From Subtercola vilae (GTDB taxonomy: Bacteria > Actinomycetota > Actinomycetes > Actinomycetales > Microbacteriaceae): 47,420 bases of DNA. Of the stretch, positions 17,569 to 24,814 are shown in pieces. Position numbers and translations under genes: made by a program. The stretch covers positions 1 to 47,420 of the forward strand of contig NZ_QYRT01000029.1 in NCBI RefSeq assembly GCF_004923255.1, in the 5' to 3' direction. How positions within the stretch are numbered: the first letter of the stretch is position 1; every line of letters starts with the position of its first letter. The notes beneath the pieces are model-generated. The model saw only the letters and a program-made list of their open reading frames with translations, did not search any database and was not told the origin of the DNA.

Positions 17569-19136
17569 CGGGTACCGCCTCCGGCGTAGTAGTCGGCGCC
17601 GCGGATATAGCCGCCGGGTTCGGGTTCAGTGGGTTCGAACCGCGGCATCCTGCGGGTGCTCTTCTTGTCTTGCCCGGTCTCCAGAATCGGTTGCAGGTGC
17701 GCATACCGGGGCGAGCGGACTCGACCCTCGAGCGCGATCTGGCATGCTCTCTCCAACCTCTCAGCGGAGTATCGGCGGGACAGCCGCAGCGCGGCCAGGG
17801 CAGCGTCGAAGCCTTGCTCCTCCACCGCCACAGCCTCGTAGATCCTGTTCACCACGGTCACCATGTTCGGGCCGACCCGCTCCGCCCATACCCGAATCCG
17901 TTCTGTGTCCCATTCCCGATATTTCTCGCCCTGCGGTTGGTCGGCATCGTTCGTGCGGTATTCGTTCACGACATGCTCACCGAACAACAGGTGGCTGGTG
18001 AGCCTTTCATGGTTGCGATAGACCTCCAGCACCTGGCTGGTGACGCGCAGGTCGACGCTCTGCCCAACATGGGCGTATGGGGCGGAGTAGAAGTTCTTTC
18101 CCCAGACCACGTGCCCGTTCTTTTGTACCCGACGCCCGATAATCCACCGGCTGATCTCATACGGCGTCGCCGGCAGCGGCCGCAGTAGTGCTTTCTCCTC
18201 CGTCTCGAACACGGTAAGGCGGGAGCCGGCGCGTTTTTGGAACGGTTCCCGGTTATAGGCATCCATCCGTTCACGGATCGCGGCCCGCAGCTCAGGCAGC
18301 GTTCCGAAGCTCTGGAGACGTAAGCCGGCGATGACCCAGGTCGCGACATGAGAGACCGTATTTTCCACCGACGCCTTATCTTTCGGTGCCCGAGGTCTGC
18401 CCGGGAGCACCGCGGCCGAGTAATGCGCAGCCATCTGACGGTAGGCGTCGTTCAACACGATCTCGCCCTCGCGAGGGTGTTTGATCACCCCAGTCTTCAA
18501 GTTGTCGGGCACGATTCGGGGAACCGTTCCGCCGAACCACTCAAACATCGCCACGTTCGCGAGCAGCCACGTATCTTGCCGCATATCCAACGCCGGCTCG
18601 ACGAACGCATACCGCGAAAACGGCAGACACGCCACGAACAAATACACCCGCGACGACTCACCGGTCACCGGGTCGATGAGCTGCATCGTCGGCCCTGACC
18701 AGTCGACCTCGACCGTCCGCCCAGCCTTGTGGCCCACCCGCGACGCCGCGCCCGTGATCAACGTATGCGCGGCATACGTCTTGCAGAATCGGTCGTAACC
18801 CATCGCCGGCTGCCCCGTCATGGCGCACGCGTCGACGTACTCACCATGCAGCAGCTTCAACGTCACCCCGACCTTGGCGAGCTCGTTGTGAACCGCTTCC
18901 CAATCGGGCTGCACGAACACGCTCTCGTGATCGCCCCGGCCCGGGAACAACAACGTATACAGCTCAGCATCGCTGCGGTCTGCCAAATCGGTACCGCCGA
19001 TCCCAGCCTGGTCAGCGGCATCGAATACGGCCAGCACGCTCTTGCGCGACATGCCCTGCGCGAGTGCGATCGCGCGCCCCGTCATACCCTCGGCGCGGAG
19101 TCGAAGCACCAGTCCCGCTTGAATCCTTCGTACCAT
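17565..19136 (-). CDS. istA: IS21-family transposase IstA
   Basis: A 523-residue DDE transposase. The N-terminal helix-turn-helix LRAEGMTGRAIALAQGMSRK (residues 14-33) precedes the integrase core. The catalytic acidic residues are visible as VEVDWSGPTMQLID (first Asp, near residue 145), VPDNLKTGV (second Asp, near 210) and DKASVENTVSHV (Glu, near 260). The C-terminal half includes FYSAPYAHVG, a beta-barrel typical of IstA. ATG at 19136 is the first plausible start. Full length and intact, with istB directly following. Confidence 0.93.
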   Translation of the reverse strand: MVRRIQAGLVLRLRAEGMTGRAIALAQGMSRKSVLAVFDAADQAGIGGTDLADRSDAELYTLLFPGRGDHESVFVQPDWEAVHNELAKVGVTLKLLHGEYVDACAMTGQPAMGYDRFCKTYAAHTLITGAASRVGHKAGRTVEVDWSGPTMQLIDPVTGESSRVYLFVACLPFSRYAFVEPALDMRQDTWLLANVAMFEWFGGTVPRIVPDNLKTGVIKHPREGEIVLNDAYRQMAAHYSAAVLPGRPRAPKDKASVENTVSHVATWVIAGLRLQSFGTLPELRAAIRERMDAYNREPFQKRAGSRLTVFETEEKALLRPLPATPYEISRWIIGRRVQKNGHVVWGKNFYSAPYAHVGQSVDLRVTSQVLEVYRNHERLTSHLLFGEHVVNEYRTNDADQPQGEKYREWDTERIRVWAERVGPNMVTVVNRIYEAVAVEEQGFDAALAALRLSRRYSAERLERACQIALEGRVRSPRYAHLQPILETGQDKKSTRRMPRFEPTEPEPGGYIRGADYYAGGGTR

Positions 19137-19317
19137 TTCATTACTCCTTCTGCCGCGTGCCTCTACACACGGCAGAAGGAGCTAAGCAGATGGCCCCCAA
19201 CAGCAATATTCGGTGACCCCCAACCACGCCACCGACCGCATCGACCAGTGGCCCCCAACGTCAATAACAGTGGCCCCCAGAAGCGCTAATACTCACAACA
19301 TCATGCCTGTCTCGTAT

Positions 19318-19344
19318 CCCTACGGTTGTGAGGCGTCTCGTCGG
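19318..19344 (+). repeat. 27-bp direct repeat, copy 3 of 3
   Basis: A slightly diverged copy of the repeats at 93 and 11993, sharing GAGGCGTCTCGTCGG. It lies between the right end of the IS21 element and the 3' end of the TniB remnant (19401). In the intact transposon at 37932-37980 the terminal repeat also sits right behind tniB. By analogy this repeat is a candidate terminus of the transposon to which the remnant belonged. Confidence 0.55.
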
Positions 19345-19400
19345 TCGAAAAAACTGGTGGGTGTGAGTGGCAGCGGTAAGTGGCGTGATTTGCGCATCGT

Positions 19401-19685
19401 TTAGTGGCCGATGAGCAGGGCTTCTCGGGCGGCGTCTACGACCTCGGGTGTGAGTGCGACGAGGTTGTTTAGCGCCTGGATTCGTTCGATTTGAGTGGCC
19501 AGCCGGTCGACGAGGCGGAAGTTGCCGCCGGTGATCCGGACGATGGTAGCGATTGCTGTGGCGTGACCGATTCCGCCGTCCGTTGCCGTGTCGCTGGCGG
19601 GAAGCCGGCTGGTTAGGACGGCGGTGAGTTCGTCTGGGGTGAGGGGCCGGTATTCGTGGGCGAAGAACGGGGGTGGTGTTGACCT
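19401..19685 (-). pseudogene. TniB-like transposition ATPase, C-terminal remnant
   Basis: About 95 residues remain. They align with the C-terminus of the intact TniB-like protein at 37120-37932: EYRPLTPDELTAVL matches HYRALGREELLFVL, and ITGGNFRLVDRL matches ITRGNFRLLERL. Both then end in a helix and a short IGH/IGN tail. The Walker motifs and all of the N-terminus are missing. The fragment breaks off about 65 bp before the left inverted repeat of the 18-kb transposon. Sequence divergence shows that it came from a different, related transposon. Non-functional. Confidence 0.75.
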
Positions 19686-19749
19686 CACCTACTCTCTAAC
19701 TGTACCCCTGAGGTACCTGGCAGTACATAGGTCTCGGACACGGGCAATG

Positions 19750-19798
19750 TGTGAACTTGATCGCTTCGTGGCGGCGTTTTGTGATCGCTTTTTGTCGT
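19750..19798 (+). repeat. Left terminal inverted repeat of the 18-kb transposon
   Basis: This 49-bp sequence reads inward from TGTG and pairs with 37980-37932 on the other strand. A 24-nt core including GGCGGCGTTTTGTG is identical in both ends. TGATCGCT occurs twice, about 25 bp apart, resembling the repeated transposase-binding sites at the ends of Tn5053-like elements. Confidence 0.8.
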
Positions 19799-19819
19799 GT
19801 GGGGCTTGGTGTCTTCGTT

Positions 19820-21103
19820 TTAGGTGTTGGTGGGTTCTTGGTTGGTTGCGTGTTGGTGGCGTGCTCGTCGTCGCCAGTCTTCGGGGATGGCTGCTTCGAG
19901 GGCGTCGTCGACGGTGATGACGCCGAGGATTCGGTGGTTGCCGTCGAGGATGGGGAGGGTGAGGAGGTTGTAGTCGGCCATGATGTTGCTGATGTCAATC
20001 ATGTCGTCGCGGGGGTCGGCGTGGACTGGGTCGGGGTCGGCGATGTCTCCGAGACGGTCGTTCGGGTCTGCCTGGATGGCGCGTACGAGGCTCAGTGATC
20101 CGGTGAGTTGCAGGTCGGTGTTGGTGCTGTAGACCGTGCTGAGCGCCTCCGGTTGCACGGTTGTCGACGTCCGGACTTGATCGAGGACTTCTGCGATGGT
20201 CGCGTTCTCGCCCAGGGCGAGGTATTCAACGCCCATCAGTCCGCCGGCGCTGGATTCTTGGTATCTCATGAGCCGCATCACGTCGGCCTGTTTCAGGGTG
20301 GGGAGGGCGTCGATGACGGGTTGGCGGCGATCTTGGGGGAGGTCAATGATCGCGTCGACGGCGTCATCGGTTCTCATCCGGGTCAGGACCGCGGCGATCT
20401 CTGGGGTGCTGAGTGTTTTGAGGAGTTGGGTTTGGTGGGTGTCTTGGAGTTCTTCGAAGACGTCTGCTTCGAGGTCGGGGTGGTGGTGGAGGTGGTCGAG
20501 GAGGTCGTCGCGTTCTCTGGTGGACGCGCTTTCGATGATGTCCGCGATTTCTGCTGCCCGGAGCCCGCGGAGACGACCGAACCCGGTGCGGACTTTCACG
20601 GATGCTTCGTGCCCGATGAGAGCATCGAATTCGTTCCAGTCGCGGGGGGTGTGCTGGTCGTGTTTACTGCCCGGGAGCCAGCTACGTTTGTGTACGTCCA
20701 GTCCGGTGGCAGCCCATCCGGTTGGGGTGTTGGTGAGGGTGACGTCGTAGGCGCGGACGAGTCTGGCGTGTTCGACGTCGATGACGCGGTGTCCGAGGAC
20801 GGCTTCTTTGAGGAGGACTTCACCGTCCCGGCGTTCGAACGGGCGTAGGTCAAGTGTTTTGGTGTTCAGGATGATCCGGTCGGGAACGATACTGCTCACG
20901 ACGGTGATCGGTACGAAGACCCTATTTTGTCCGACTTTAGCGACGAGTCCGGTGAGGTGCGGGTGCCCGGTGGGGCCGAGGCGGACGATGGCATCGGCGA
21001 TGGTGCCGATTCCTTTGCCATCGACATCGACGACGGCGTCGCGGAGCATCGAGGAGAGATAGACCACAGCAGGCACGCCCGGCTGGGTAGTGATGGAAGT
21101 CAT
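19820..21103 (-). CDS. Channel-less MgtE-type Mg2+ sensor (PRC + MgtE_N + CBS)
   Basis: A 427-residue soluble protein. Residues 1 to about 110 form PRC-barrel-like beta repeats (VYLSSMLRDAVVDVDGKGIG and a second similar unit). Residues about 170-290 match the MgtE N-terminal superhelix (LRAAEIADIIESASTRERDDLL; PDLEADVFEEL; STPEIAAVLTRMRTDDAVD). Residues about 290-415 form a CBS pair starting SAGGLMGVEYLALGENATI, a usual MgtE transition, and ending GVITVDDALEAAIPEDW. In MgtE these domains bind Mg2+ and gate the channel. Here the transmembrane channel is absent: the protein ends after the CBS domains. It lies 63 bp downstream of the Nramp-type transporter gene on the same strand and is under the same M-box leader. 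A regulatory Mg2+ sensor for that transporter is the obvious hypothesis. Confidence 0.85.
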   Translation of the reverse strand: MTSITTQPGVPAVVYLSSMLRDAVVDVDGKGIGTIADAIVRLGPTGHPHLTGLVAKVGQNRVFVPITVVSSIVPDRIILNTKTLDLRPFERRDGEVLLKEAVLGHRVIDVEHARLVRAYDVTLTNTPTGWAATGLDVHKRSWLPGSKHDQHTPRDWNEFDALIGHEASVKVRTGFGRLRGLRAAEIADIIESASTRERDDLLDHLHHHPDLEADVFEELQDTHQTQLLKTLSTPEIAAVLTRMRTDDAVDAIIDLPQDRRQPVIDALPTLKQADVMRLMRYQESSAGGLMGVEYLALGENATIAEVLDQVRTSTTVQPEALSTVYSTNTDLQLTGSLSLVRAIQADPNDRLGDIADPDPVHADPRDDMIDISNIMADYNLLTLPILDGNHRILGVITVDDALEAAIPEDWRRRARHQHATNQEPTNT

Positions 21104-21166
21104 CGGAGGGCCTTTCGGAGGGGGTTACAGCACGATAAGTGGGTTTGGTGGTGAGGGTTCACGATG

Positions 21167-22819
21167 TCAGCCCGCCGGGTTCGCGGCCAACTGAATGATA
21201 CGGACAATGACGAGAATCATGGCTAGTAGTAGGTAGGTGCGAAGAACCGTGAGGCCAAGGCGCCTGCCGGCGGAAAGGTTCGGTGGTTTCAAGAGCGACA
21301 GCGGCGGCATCCGCCAGGTGGGACGTTCGCGGCGGTCGACCGTGTCCGGGGACGGGGCCGCGGGCCGGATGATGCGGTACACCGCAAAGGCGATGCCGGC
21401 CAGCAGGGAGACTCCGCCTCCGATAGCGAGGATCGCGATGATCGCGGCGGATCCGATCGAGGGGAACAAGACGCTCGCGGTGAGCACGATGGATAAGATT
21501 ACGAGGACGGCGATCACGGCGGCGGTGAAGATATTCAGTGCCCGACCGTTGACCCAGGGCCCAAGTACGGTTTTGTCGTTGCAGAGCAGCAGGAGGAATA
21601 CGGTTGCTGAGGGTAGGAGAACTCCGGCGAGGACTTGCACGCCTACGGTGATTAACCCGAGTGGGCTGCCAGGGATTAGAACGACGATGGCTGAGACCAC
21701 GAGGATCCCGGCGAACGCGGCGTAGAAGCCTTTCGCTTCGGAGACTTTCCGGTGTAAGGAGTGCTTCAGTCCGAGAACGTCACCGAGGGCGTAGGAGGTG
21801 GAGAGACCGACCGCGGCCGCACCGATAATTGACGCGTCGATGAGTGCGACGGCGAAGAGGATGCCTGCCGTTTTTCCTACGTACTGTTCTAGGCCTGTGG
21901 CTACACCGCCCGCGTCGGTGAAGTTCCCGAACAGCGGCGTACCGGTGAACGCCCCGGATGTGACGGACATCAGAGCGGCCGCGCCGACGATGACGATGGC
22001 GATTCCGATCCAGAGGTCGACTTTTTCGTAGTTCATGAACCGGGGGGTTATCCGCTTATCGATGACGTAGGACTGTTGGAAGAACAACTGCCACGGCGCG
22101 ACGGTCGTGCCGATGATCCCGATGATCAGCAAGGTCACCGTGGACAGCTCCGCACCGGGCGGGAACCCGGGAATCAGGAACCCGGCTGCGACCTCACCGA
22201 TCGGTGCGTGAACGATAATCACAAGGGGTACGAGCAGCAGCGATCCGGCGATCAGGATCATGCAAAGACGTTCGAACCGTTTGAACGACCCGGTACTGAC
22301 AGCCCCGATCACGAACAGTGCGGCGACGATGATTCCGGGGACTTTCGGAATCCCCAGATAGGTAAGTCCCAGACTGATGCCGATGAACTCCGTGATGATC
22401 GTGAGGCCGTTCAGGATGAATAGGTCGATGACGCTGAACGCGCCCCAGAACTTCCCGAACCGTTCCAGGATGAGCCTCGCGTGGCCGACCCCGGCGACAG
22501 CTCCGAGGCGGAGGACCATCTCCTGATTCACGTAAAGCACGGGGATCAGGAGCACCAGAACCCAAAGCAGGCTGGTTCCGTAGTTCTGGCCTGCCTGCGT
22601 GTAAGTACCAAACGCACCGGCGTCGTTGTCGCCGACCATCACGATCAGGCCAGGCCCAACAATCGCGACCAGGGTACGGAGCTTCGCGGACATTTTCGTG
22701 CGAGGCGCATCATCACCCAGAGCGATGGTGCCGAAGGCGCCTTCGATGTTTCCGACGTGCGCGGAGTCCAGAGCGGAGTTCGGCTGCGCGGTTGGTTCAG
22801 TGTCGATAGGTGAGCTCAT
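21167..22819 (-). CDS. Nramp-related Mg2+ transporter (NRMT-like)
   Basis: A 550-residue membrane protein of the Nramp fold with about 11 hydrophobic helices. In canonical Nramp proteins the metal site uses DPGN in helix 1 and MPH in helix 6. Here helix 1 reads VGDNDAGAFGTY (about residue 60) and helix 6 reads TTVAPWQLFFQQ (about 240), so the conserved Met is replaced by Ala. Loss of that Met is a known mark of Nramp-related magnesium transporters, which accept hard, hydrated Mg2+ instead of Mn2+ or Fe2+. The M-box Mg2+ riboswitch upstream supports the same assignment. The N-terminal 45 residues are a hydrophilic extension. ATG at 22819 is preceded by GGGAGGAAG. It is the first gene of a two-gene operon with the MgtE-like sensor. 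Confidence 0.85.
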   Translation of the reverse strand: MSSPIDTEPTAQPNSALDSAHVGNIEGAFGTIALGDDAPRTKMSAKLRTLVAIVGPGLIVMVGDNDAGAFGTYTQAGQNYGTSLLWVLVLLIPVLYVNQEMVLRLGAVAGVGHARLILERFGKFWGAFSVIDLFILNGLTIITEFIGISLGLTYLGIPKVPGIIVAALFVIGAVSTGSFKRFERLCMILIAGSLLLVPLVIIVHAPIGEVAAGFLIPGFPPGAELSTVTLLIIGIIGTTVAPWQLFFQQSYVIDKRITPRFMNYEKVDLWIGIAIVIVGAAALMSVTSGAFTGTPLFGNFTDAGGVATGLEQYVGKTAGILFAVALIDASIIGAAAVGLSTSYALGDVLGLKHSLHRKVSEAKGFYAAFAGILVVSAIVVLIPGSPLGLITVGVQVLAGVLLPSATVFLLLLCNDKTVLGPWVNGRALNIFTAAVIAVLVILSIVLTASVLFPSIGSAAIIAILAIGGGVSLLAGIAFAVYRIIRPAAPSPDTVDRRERPTWRMPPLSLLKPPNLSAGRRLGLTVLRTYLLLAMILVIVRIIQLAANPAG

Positions 22820-22828
22820 CAGAGGTCA

Positions 22829-22849
22829 CTTCCTCCCGCTGTTAGCGGG
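22829..22849 (-). promoter_or_regulatory. Shine-Dalgarno-sequestering hairpin
   Basis: On the minus strand a 6-bp GC stem (CCCGCT, loop AAC, AGCGGG) lies 15-30 bases before the transporter start. Its 3' arm runs into the ribosome binding site GGGAGGAAG. Formation of this hairpin would mask the site and could serve as the output of the M-box riboswitch upstream. The stem is visible; the coupling to the aptamer is inferred. Confidence 0.45.
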
Positions 22850-23069
22850 GTCAGAGCAAGTGTGAATCGCCGCGAAGGTTCGGTCCTATCGAGGCGCTGG
22901 GCAGCGCGAAACACTCTCACCTGGAGAAGCTAACCGCCTTGGGTGAATAGGGCGTTGACGTTGGCAGCTGGAGGGTGTTCTGCGCGCGGGACTATGGCTC
23001 GGACTCATCAGGTCCACCTCCCGCACTTTCGGCGGCACCCGACAGACCCCAACCTGTTGGCTGGTGACA

Positions 23070-23233
23070 ACCTGTCCTCGTAAGACCTTTGGCACTTCGC
23101 GGCGTCGACCCAACTTTACGGTTGGGAGCCAATCGGGGCTACCCCTTAAGCCGGGATGGCCTGTCCTGACCCGAGGCGTCTCTCGACGTTTAGGGTCGCT
23201 GGCATATTTCCGCGAAGGAGCCTCAGCTAACGA
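23070..23233 (-). promoter_or_regulatory. M-box (ykoK) Mg2+ riboswitch aptamer
   Basis: Reading the minus strand, the conserved M-box blocks appear in order: CGTTAGCTGAGGCTCCT, then GGAAATATGCC, then AAACGTCGAGAGACGCC, then GGGTCAGGACAG, and near the 3' end AGTGCCAAAGGTCTTACGAG. These match the bacterial M-box consensus (GUUAGGUGAGGCUCCU, GUC-A-AGACGCC, GGGUCAACAG, GUGCUAAAG-UCUACG). At high Mg2+ the aptamer compacts and lowers expression of Mg2+ uptake genes. It lies about 250 bp upstream of the Nramp-type transporter start. The remaining leader includes the hairpin at 22829-22849. Confidence 0.9.
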
Positions 23234-23377
23234 ACAGCACCTTGCGGCGATCACTATACGCCGTGATCGAAGCTCCCGCAAACCCGCGCAAAGGGGCACT
23301 GCCGGATGAGGATCGCCTACCCTGCCTGGCCGAGCGGACACGCATGTGCTTGTCTGAACTCGGAAGGGAAAAAGCAC

Positions 23378-23746
23378 ATGAGCACGTTCGGATACCTGCT
23401 GCTGCTGACCTCGGATGCGCTGAAAAACTCAGATCTAGGCCAGGCCGCAGGTAGATTAGCCGCTGCCATCGCCTCGAGCGGGATACAGCTTGACATAATC
23501 GTGATCGGTAACAATTCACGCGAAAGCGTCTTGGCGGACCGGACGCTTGAGAAGCTCCAAAAGCTTCCTCAGGAAATCATCGTGGACGATCGTCTAACCG
23601 ACGGTCCCACCCTCAAAGAGTTCTTCGAAGATCGCATCGTGCCAATGCTGCTGCAGCGGCAGTCGATTGTGGTCATCGCCCCAACCCGCGCCGTGATGAC
23701 CCGACTCAGCGAGATCGCTAACCCTCAGCGTGCCAACACGGGTTGA
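23378..23746 (+). CDS. Hypothetical protein (122 residues)
   Basis: I do not recognise this protein. It starts MSTFGYLLLLTSDALKNSDL at an ATG preceded by GGAAGGGAAAA. The open frame extends upstream to 23306, but that part is not protein-like. The alternating hydrophobic strands (LDIIVIGNN, QEIIVDD, QSIVVIAPT) and helices suggest a small soluble alpha/beta fold, with no signal peptide or membrane helix. It is divergent from the M-box/transporter operon and lies within the transposon cargo. About 145 bp separate it from the riboswitch, so the two transcripts may share a divergent promoter region. Confidence 0.6.
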   Translation: MSTFGYLLLLTSDALKNSDLGQAAGRLAAAIASSGIQLDIIVIGNNSRESVLADRTLEKLQKLPQEIIVDDRLTDGPTLKEFFEDRIVPMLLQRQSIVVIAPTRAVMTRLSEIANPQRANTG

Positions 23747-24159
23747 CAGGCTCCATGTTTCGCGCACGGAATCGACGTTGCCGAGATCGACTCACTGTTT
23801 GCGGTTCGCAGTCGGGGGTCTACTCCCGCACCACCGAAGCTCCTCGCCTTTTGCGCTGCATCCGGCGCTACCCCGGTCCTGCCCGGGCACCGATCGACAA
23901 CGCTCCCACGCTTTCGGCGCACATATTCGGCTCCAACAACCCCGGGAGTCGAAGACTTGCACCAGCGCTAAGCACAAGATCAGGACTCATGGGAGCGAAC
24001 GGGTCAGCTAAACCTTCCACCAACTCCCGAGCTTTATGGTGTGTCAAATTTCTGGGTCGAGCTTCAGGGCATTTCGGTTCTGACCGGGGTGATCGAGTGT
24101 TGTGAAAGCCTGACGTGACCATCGGCCGCGTGTCGACGTTGCGGCTGTCGAGTCCGGTT
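23747..24159. other. Intergenic region, no feature recognised
   Basis: These 413 bp separate the small hypothetical gene from the converging DUF1345 gene. Open frames on both strands are short, overlap each other and look non-coding. I see no tRNA, no riboswitch consensus and no clear hairpin followed by a T-run. It may hold degraded cargo sequence. Confidence 0.5.
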
Positions 24160-24813
24160 TTAGTGTGCGGTGAGTCCGGAGATGAGGTTGACGGTGGTCG
24201 CGAGGACGAGGGCGCCGAGGATGTAGGACAGCAGGGCGTGGCGGAGGATGGTTGCGCGGATGAGATGGTTTTTGATGTCGGTGTCGGAGACTTGGAATGT
24301 CATTCCGATCGTGAATGCGAGGTAGCCGAAGTCGCTGTATCGAGGCTTTTCGTTTTCGTTGAAGTCCACTCCGCTGGCCGTTTGGTAGTACTGCGCGGCG
24401 TAGCGGAGGGTGAAGAGGGTGTGGGTGATCAGCCAAGAGAGCGCGATGGTGAATAGTGCCAGGAGGATGATTCCGGCCTTGGCGATTCCGGTTGCGTTGG
24501 TGGCTTCGATCAAGAGCAGCCCGACTCCGCCGAAGCTGGCGATCGTGGCGATCAGGACGAGGAGGTGGGAGGCGAACCTGCTGGGGTCTTCGCGGGTGGC
24601 GTGCGCTGCGGTTTCTTCTGGGCCCATGGGGCGGATCGTCGCCCAGACCCAGATCAAGAACGTTATCGCCGCGGCAGACCAGCCGAGCGCCGGCGCGTAC
24701 GTCCACGACGCGAAGAATCCAACGCAGAGGCCGACAACGATCCCAGCGGCGGCCATCACCGCTATGCGAAGTCCGGCACGGTACCTGATGGTGTTGTAGG
24801 AAGGGCCGGTCAT
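24160..24813 (-). CDS. DUF1345 family membrane protein
   Basis: A 217-residue integral membrane protein with about five helices (VMAAAGIVVGLCVGFF; LGWSAAAITFLIWVWATI; LLVLIATIASFGGVGLLLIE; AGIILLALFTIALSWLITHTLFTLRYA; and a C-terminal one). The DUF1345 hallmark follows the fourth helix: HTLFTLRYAAQYY, then DFGYLAFTIGMTFQVSDTDI. No biochemical function is established for the family. The ATG at 24813 lies one base beyond the stop of the LCP gene on the same strand, so the two form an operon. The pairing with a wall-polymer ligase suggests an envelope-related role, which is inference. Confidence 0.85.
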   Translation of the reverse strand: MTGPSYNTIRYRAGLRIAVMAAAGIVVGLCVGFFASWTYAPALGWSAAAITFLIWVWATIRPMGPEETAAHATREDPSRFASHLLVLIATIASFGGVGLLLIEATNATGIAKAGIILLALFTIALSWLITHTLFTLRYAAQYYQTASGVDFNENEKPRYSDFGYLAFTIGMTFQVSDTDIKNHLIRATILRHALLSYILGALVLATTVNLISGLTAH

Positions 24814-24814
24814 A

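Larger units (their letters stand above)
16701..19295 (-). mobile_element. IS21-family insertion sequence
   Basis: A 2595-bp element. Both ends begin TGAGTATT(T/A)GC and carry several copies of a GGGGGCCA-type motif, the multiple terminal repeats characteristic of IS21. It encodes IstA and IstB on the minus strand. The 6 bp CAACAT occur immediately outside both ends (16695-16700 and 19296-19301), a target duplication within the usual IS21 range. Ends, genes and duplication are intact, so it was inserted recently and is probably active. The 245 bp between the helicase stop (16455) and this element hold no supported gene. Confidence 0.92.

Noticed and set aside
20108-20848. Long plus-strand open frames antisense to the MgtE-like gene
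   Set aside because: They are shadows of the GC-rich real gene; translations show no domains, while the minus strand gives clear MgtE and CBS motifs.
23170-23190. A GAGGCGTCTC match resembling the 27-bp repeat
   Set aside because: It is the conserved AGACGCC block of the M-box aptamer read on the other strand; the flanking bases do not match the repeat.
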